DNA of 64,000 bases from Candidatus Poribacteria bacterium (lineage in GTDB: Bacteria > Poribacteria > WGA-4E > WGA-3G). Under the pieces are notes generated by a model that saw only the letters and a program-made list of their open reading frames with translations, was not told where the DNA came from and did no database searches. Shown here one piece after another: positions 59,014 through 64,000 of the stretch. The position numbers were made by a program, and so were the translations under genes. Location of the stretch: NCBI GenBank assembly GCA_022821965.1, contig JAJECN010000022.1:62001-126000 (forward strand). The letters are read 5' to 3'. Every line of letters begins with the position of its first letter. The stretch's first letter is position 1.

Positions 59014-60900
59014 CTATTGCCCTGGAACTTGGTTCATATCCCAGAGAGTAACTGCACCATCTTCACTTCCACTGGCAAGTGTTTGCCCATCAGGACTGAA
59101 TGCTACAGCTCGACTCCACCCCGGATGCCCAATAAAAGTCCCGATATGCTTGCCAGTGAAGGGATCCCATAATTCGATCGTTTGCCAACTGACACTTGCA
59201 ATTGTCCTCCCATCTGGACTGAAAGCAATGCCATAGACAGTACTATTTACACGTTTTAAGATATTCAACCACTCACCCGTTTCCACATCCCAGAGAGAGA
59301 TCCCACCGCCCTCACCGCCACTTGCAAGCACGGTACCATCTGGAGAAAATACGACAGTAGCGGTTTTATGCGTATGTCCTTTGAGAGTTGTTTTAATTTT
59401 GCCCGTGTGGATATCCCACAACCGAATTATCTCCTCGTCAGTCGCAGCGGCGATCGTTCGTCCATCAGGACTGAGTGAAATAGCTCTGACTCCGTTACTT
59501 GGATCCAGTTCTGTGATGTTCCCTGTGATAGTTTTCAGGAGCTTACCAGTTTCAACATTCCAAATACGAATCGTATTGTCCCAACTTCCACTCATAAGTG
59601 TTGCACCATCTGGTGAATAGACGATAGAAGGGATCCCTTCTTCATGTCCAGTGATAGTTTTTTGGAGCTGCCCAGTCGCCACATCCCAAAAACAGATTTT
59701 GCCATCCCAACTTCCACTGGCAAGCATTCGACCATCCGGTGAATATACTACTGAACTAACGTTATTGGTATGCCCAACGAGCGTTTTTAAGAGTTTGCCG
59801 GTCTGTACATCTCGCAACGGAATTGTATAGTCCGCCATCTCACTACTCGCGAAGGTTCTACCATCTGGTGAAAACGCCACCGATCTCACCATAAACGTGT
59901 GACCAGTGATTGTATTCAAAAGTTTACCAGTGTCCACCTCCCAAAAACGGAGCGTCTCTCCGTAACTCCTACTGGCAAGAGTTTCGCTATTTGGTGAATA
60001 AATTACAGCATCAACGCCAGACGTATGTCCAGTGAGTGTTTTTAGGAGTTCTCCAGTGTTAACATCCCAGATACGGATGGTCTTGTCAGATCCAGCACTC
60101 ACAAGTGCTGCCCCACCTGGTAAATAGATAACAGAATTAATGCCAGACGTATGTCCAGTGAATGTTTTTAAAAGTTCTCCAGTGTGGATATCCCAAATAC
60201 GAATTTTGGAATCCCGACCCGCACTCGCCAATGTCTGCCCATCAGGAGAATATGCGAGACTAAAAATCCTTTTGGGATGCTCAGTGATAGTTTTCAGAAG
60301 TTGTCCGGTAGTCACATCCCAAATACGAATCGTATTGTCCTCCCAACCGACACTCGCCAGCATCTTTCCATCATTTGAATGTGCGATAAAGTAGATACGA
60401 TCTGTGTGCCCTACAAAGGTTTTTAACAGCTTACCGGTGTGGATATCCCAAAGTTGAATTTCATTGTTCCAATTTGCGCTCGCAAGGGTTTCTCCGGTAG
60501 GGCTGAATGCTAACGAATGGATCCCGTGTGTGTTTCCTACAAGGACACTTTTCAATTTGTTGGTATGTATGTCCCATAAATAAACGCTGCCGTCAGTTGC
60601 AGCAGCAAGTGTCTTTCCATCGGGACTGAGGTGCATATCTTCAGTGAACGGTTCTGTAATTAGATCCAGTTCTTCACCGGTGTGGGCATCGTATATCCAG
60701 ATGCCGATTGAACTCAAAACGGCGAGGCGATGCCCATCCGGAAAATAGACGCAATCGGTGAGCGTGCCCTTTCCAAAACGGGCGATAGCTCCTTCTGGGA
60801 GATGCCATCGGGTGTAATCTTGCGCGAAACTACTCGGTAGAAAGAGAGCGGCGGTTAATAAAAAGATAAGCGTAAAGTAAAAAAATATCGCTGTTCTCAT
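59014..60900 (-). CDS. Secreted WD40-repeat beta-propeller protein
   Basis: Signal peptide MRTAIFFYFTLIFLLTAALFLPSSFAQ; many repeats of LKTLTGHTSGVDAVIYSPDG...IRIWDV type. Confidence 0.92.
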   Translation of the reverse strand: MRTAIFFYFTLIFLLTAALFLPSSFAQDYTRWHLPEGAIARFGKGTLTDCVYFPDGHRLAVLSSIGIWIYDAHTGEELDLITEPFTEDMHLSPDGKTLAAATDGSVYLWDIHTNKLKSVLVGNTHGIHSLAFSPTGETLASANWNNEIQLWDIHTGKLLKTFVGHTDRIYFIAHSNDGKMLASVGWEDNTIRIWDVTTGQLLKTITEHPKRIFSLAYSPDGQTLASAGRDSKIRIWDIHTGELLKTFTGHTSGINSVIYLPGGAALVSAGSDKTIRIWDVNTGELLKTLTGHTSGVDAVIYSPNSETLASRSYGETLRFWEVDTGKLLNTITGHTFMVRSVAFSPDGRTFASSEMADYTIPLRDVQTGKLLKTLVGHTNNVSSVVYSPDGRMLASGSWDGKICFWDVATGQLQKTITGHEEGIPSIVYSPDGATLMSGSWDNTIRIWNVETGKLLKTITGNITELDPSNGVRAISLSPDGRTIAAATDEEIIRLWDIHTGKIKTTLKGHTHKTATVVFSPDGTVLASGGEGGGISLWDVETGEWLNILKRVNSTVYGIAFSPDGRTIASVSWQTIELWDPFTGKHIGTFIGHPGWSRAVAFSPDGQTLASGSEDGAVTLWDMNQVPGQ

Positions 60901-61043
60901 ATCAACAATTTCTCCTTTTATAGTAAAGCCTACAATTAAATGGACATTAAGAGTCGGCGAGGTTCCAAACCTCGCCAGCGGGGGCGGGAAACCGTTGTTT
61001 TCCAAAATGTCAACATATTTTTCCGCTTTACTATAAGACGTTA

Positions 61044-61479
61044 TCAATCTGGAATCTGGTTCATATCCCACAGAATAACCGTGCCGTTATTCCCGCTGGC
61101 AAGTGTTTTCCCATCCGGACTGAACGCTATTGCTTCAATCCACCCCAGATATCCAGTGAAAGTACCTATGTGCTCGGCAGTGAAGGTATTCCATAATTCA
61201 ATCGTCTGCAGACTCCCACTCGCAAGTATTTTCCCATCCGGACTAAAAGCGATCCGATAGACAACACCCCGTGCTTTTACGATATTATGTAGCAATTTCC
61301 CAGTGTGCACATCCCACAAATAGGGGTCGCCACTACCACTTGCAAGCATAGTGCCATCTGGAGAAAATGTGACTGTATTAACTCCATGCGCCGTGAGGGT
61401 TGTTTTGACTTTGCCCGTGGGTATATCCCATAACCGAATCACTTCTTCATCAGTTGCCACTGCAAGCGTCCGTCCATCT
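61044..61479 (-). pseudogene. 3' portion of a WD40-repeat gene disrupted by ISAs1-type insertion
   Basis: DGRTLAVATDEEVIRLWDIPTGKVKTTL...ends WDMNQIPD; continues in the 62844-64000 fragment once IS + one TSD is removed. Confidence 0.88.
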
Positions 61480-61488
61480 GGATTGAGC
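61480..61488. repeat. Left target site duplication
   Basis: GGATTGAGC, repeated at 62835-62843. Confidence 0.85.
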
Positions 61489-61540
61489 CAGAGGCATTCA
61501 ATTGTCGGTGAGACCTCACAGAGGCAAAGGTAAATGATGC

Positions 61541-61578
61541 TATCAGAGATGGCGTGACTTTTCACGCCATCTCTGATA
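61541..61578 (+). promoter_or_regulatory. Perfect 17 bp hairpin in the IS transposase leader
   Basis: TATCAGAGATGGCGTGA-CTTT-TCACGCCATCTCTGATA. Confidence 0.8.
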
Positions 61579-61619
61579 GAATACACCTCATTATACAACC
61601 ACATATTTTGAGGTGAACC

Positions 61620-62825
61620 ATGACGAAAACAACGTCCCGCCACTTCCTTGACATCTTAGCAAAAGTCCCCGATTTTCGCAACAACCGAGGCAAACGACAT
61701 CCCCTCTCTGCCATCCTCGGTCTCGCTGTGATCGCTATGATGTGTGGCTGTCGCAGTTATGCTGCCATTGCCGAGTGGGGACGCACCTATCACTCGGATC
61801 TCCCAAAAGCACTCGGATTCAGACGCACAAAGACACCTTGTGCTTCAACATTCCATTATGTTTTCAAAGACCTTGATGCCATCGCTTTGGAAAACACACT
61901 CACAGACTGGGCACTAACCGTCTTAGAAGGCTTATCGCATGAAACTGACACGCAAGCACTCGCCATAGACGGCAAAACCTTATGTGGAAGTGATAAACAA
62001 GGCGCAACGATTAGACACCTCTTGTCTGTCGTCTCTCACCAACTCGGAATCACTCTCACACAACAACCTGTCAATGCCAAAACAAACGAGATACCAATCG
62101 CAACACAGATACTTCAGGCTCTCGATGTCTCTGGGAAGATCGTCACAACCGACGCCCTCCTGACACAAAAGGCGTTTTGTCAAACACTCCGTGAGAAAAA
62201 TGCCGATTATGTCCTGCCCGTGAAAGCCAATCAGAAACAGACGTATCAAGACATAAAACTTCTCTTTGAACCCGAAACGCCCCCGAAAACTGACGTTGAC
62301 CCCCAAGACTATCAAGCCCGCGTCTTTGAAACCCTCCATCAGGAAGCAGACGCACATTTCGATACCTACTCTTGTATGGAAAATGAACATGGGGTCATCA
62401 CGACACGAACATTGACGACTTCCACTTTGCTCAATGAACACTTAGCATGGCCAGGACTCGCTCAAGTTTATGAATATCGGACACACCGCAAGCATAGACG
62501 CACCGGAAAGATTACGCACCATGTGCAGTATGGGATCACGAGTTTGTCCACAGCACAAGCATCCGCCCAACGCTTATTGGAACTCCGCCGCGGACATTGG
62601 GCAATAGAAAATCTCTCCCACCGCACACGCGACATGCTTTTGGGGGAGGACGCTTCACAGGTTCGCTGCGGCAACATTCCACACGTCATGGCAACCCTGC
62701 GTAATACTGTGCTAACGCTGCTCCGCATATCAGGGTATACAAAAATAGCACAGGCATTCCGATTTTTCGCCGCACGTCCCACTGAAGCACTCAAAATCAT
62801 TCAAAACCCAATACTCGACAATTGA
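61620..62825 (+). CDS. ISAs1-family transposase
   Basis: DFRNNRGKRHPLSAILGLAVIAMMCGCRSYAAIAEWGR; ALAIDGKTLCGS; KIVTTDALLTQKAF; YVLPVKANQ; RGHWAIENLSHRTRDMLLGEDASQVRCGN. Confidence 0.95.
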   Translation: MTKTTSRHFLDILAKVPDFRNNRGKRHPLSAILGLAVIAMMCGCRSYAAIAEWGRTYHSDLPKALGFRRTKTPCASTFHYVFKDLDAIALENTLTDWALTVLEGLSHETDTQALAIDGKTLCGSDKQGATIRHLLSVVSHQLGITLTQQPVNAKTNEIPIATQILQALDVSGKIVTTDALLTQKAFCQTLREKNADYVLPVKANQKQTYQDIKLLFEPETPPKTDVDPQDYQARVFETLHQEADAHFDTYSCMENEHGVITTRTLTTSTLLNEHLAWPGLAQVYEYRTHRKHRRTGKITHHVQYGITSLSTAQASAQRLLELRRGHWAIENLSHRTRDMLLGEDASQVRCGNIPHVMATLRNTVLTLLRISGYTKIAQAFRFFAARPTEALKIIQNPILDN

Positions 62826-62834
62826 ATGCCTCTG

Positions 62835-62843
62835 GGATTGAGC
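62835..62843. repeat. Right target site duplication
   Basis: GGATTGAGC identical to 61480-61488. Confidence 0.85.
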
Positions 62844-64000
62844 GCAATAGCCTTGACTCCGATGCCTGGATCGGGTGCCGTTATATTTCCTGTGAACATC
62901 TGCAGAAGATGTCCGGTGGCAACATTCCACAAACGGATTTCATTATCCCAACTTCCACTCACAAGGGACTTACCATCGGGTGTATAGACGATAGAACGCG
63001 CCCCTTTCGTATGAGCAGTGATGGTTTTGAGGAGTTCTTCGGTATGCACATCCCACATACGGATTTTACCATCCCGATTCCCACTCGCCAATGTCCCACC
63101 ATCTGGAGAATAAGTCACTGAAAGAACTTCATCTGTATGTCCAGTGAGCGTTTTCACGATTTGCCCACTCTGTACGTCTCGTAGCACAATTGTATTGTTG
63201 CCTCTACTAATTGCGAGTGTTTTGCCATTCGGTGAAAAAGCCAATGACCTCGATCCAAACCTATGTGAAGTAAAGGTTTTGAGGAGTTCTCCAGTGCCAA
63301 TATTCCAAAAGCGCAGGGTTCCGTCGTATCCGCTACTGACAAGGGTTCCTCCATCGAGTGAATACTTCAAAGCGTCAACGTCCCGTGTATGACCCTTAAG
63401 AATTTTTATAGTCTTACCAGTGCCAACATCCCACATACGGATTGTCTTATCCCGGCTTCCGCTGACAAGTGTGGTGCCATCTGGTGAATAGATTATAGAA
63501 CCGACCCGATCTGTATGTCCGCTAAAGGTTTTCAAGAGTTTTCCGGTCCTAACATCCCAAATACGAATCTTGGCATCCCGCCCACCAGTTGCAAGTGTTT
63601 GACTATCAGGTGCATACACAATACTTTCGATGCGCTCGGTGTGTCCCGTAATGGCTTTTAGGCGTTCTTCAGTCCTTACATCCCAAATAAGAAGCGTATT
63701 ATCCCTCCAAGCGGTGCACGCCAATGTCTTTCCATCGTTTGAATATGCGATGAAGCGGATCCTTTCTGTATGCCCAACGAAAGTCTGTTTCAACTCACCG
63801 GTGCTAACATCCCAGAGTCGAACCGTGGTGTCCCGACTTCCACCTGCGAGGGTTTCTCCAGTTGGACTGAACGCCAACGAATAGATCCTGTCCTTGTGCC
63901 CCACAAGCAATTTATTGAGTTTGTTAGTTTGTAGGTCCCATAACGCGACTTCATGATCACTTGCAGCAGCAAGCGTCCTACCATCAGGACTGGGCACCAT
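62844..64000 (-). pseudogene. 5' portion of the IS-disrupted WD40-repeat gene (extends past window end)
   Basis: WD40 repeats, closely parallel to the 59014-60900 product; frame interrupted at ...GVKAIALNP by the IS. Confidence 0.88.

Larger units (their letters stand above)
61489..62834. mobile_element. ISAs1-family insertion sequence (1346 bp)
   Basis: 19 bp perfect terminal IRs CAGAGGCATTCAATTGTCG; 9 bp TSD; single transposase ORF. Confidence 0.9.

Noticed and set aside
1-64000. CRISPR arrays, rRNA or tRNA genes
   Set aside because: No regularly spaced direct-repeat/spacer structure, Cas gene, rRNA sequence or convincing tRNA cloverleaf was recognised by eye; a tRNAscan/Infernal run would be needed to exclude tRNAs.

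Overview
The window looks like one contiguous bacterial chromosome segment. Its gene content (phytanoyl-CoA dioxygenase paralogues, DUF1080, SUMF1, WD40/BNR propellers, abundant intergenic hairpin repeats) suggests Candidatus Poribacteria or a relative; this is inference only. Most of it is housekeeping or ordinary accessory content: ispG, hisC, mutY, an MsbA-like ABC exporter, a MoxR/DUF58/DUF4350/DUF4129 cluster, an LpxL-like acyltransferase, a CtpA-like protease and a PhoB-like regulator. The most interesting region is a ~14.5 kb defence island at 16132-30645. It encodes an SBD-HNH protein resembling phosphorothioate (PT)-dependent restriction enzymes, followed by a co-oriented cluster: DUF4007 (SspB-like), a large P-loop ATPase (SspC-like), a PAPS-reductase-like ATP pyrophosphatase (SspD-like), a PLD-nuclease/SF2-helicase fusion, a small ORF, a DndD/SMC-like ATPase, three proteins of unknown function and a DndB-like DGQHR protein, ending in a strong intrinsic terminator. 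I read this as an SspBCD-type PT system with an SspFGH-like effector module plus a Dnd-type DGQHR protein and uncharacterised tail genes, sitting beside a putative PT-targeting nuclease. Other notable items: an ISAs1-family element (61489-62834, 19 bp IRs, 9 bp TSD) that cleanly disrupts a WD40 gene; a ~117 bp MITE-like repeat in three copies, two of which bracket an AAA-ATPase/PD-(D/E)XK gene; and several families of intergenic palindromic repeats. No rRNA, tRNA or CRISPR array was recognised. All assignments come from reading motifs; no database search was run.
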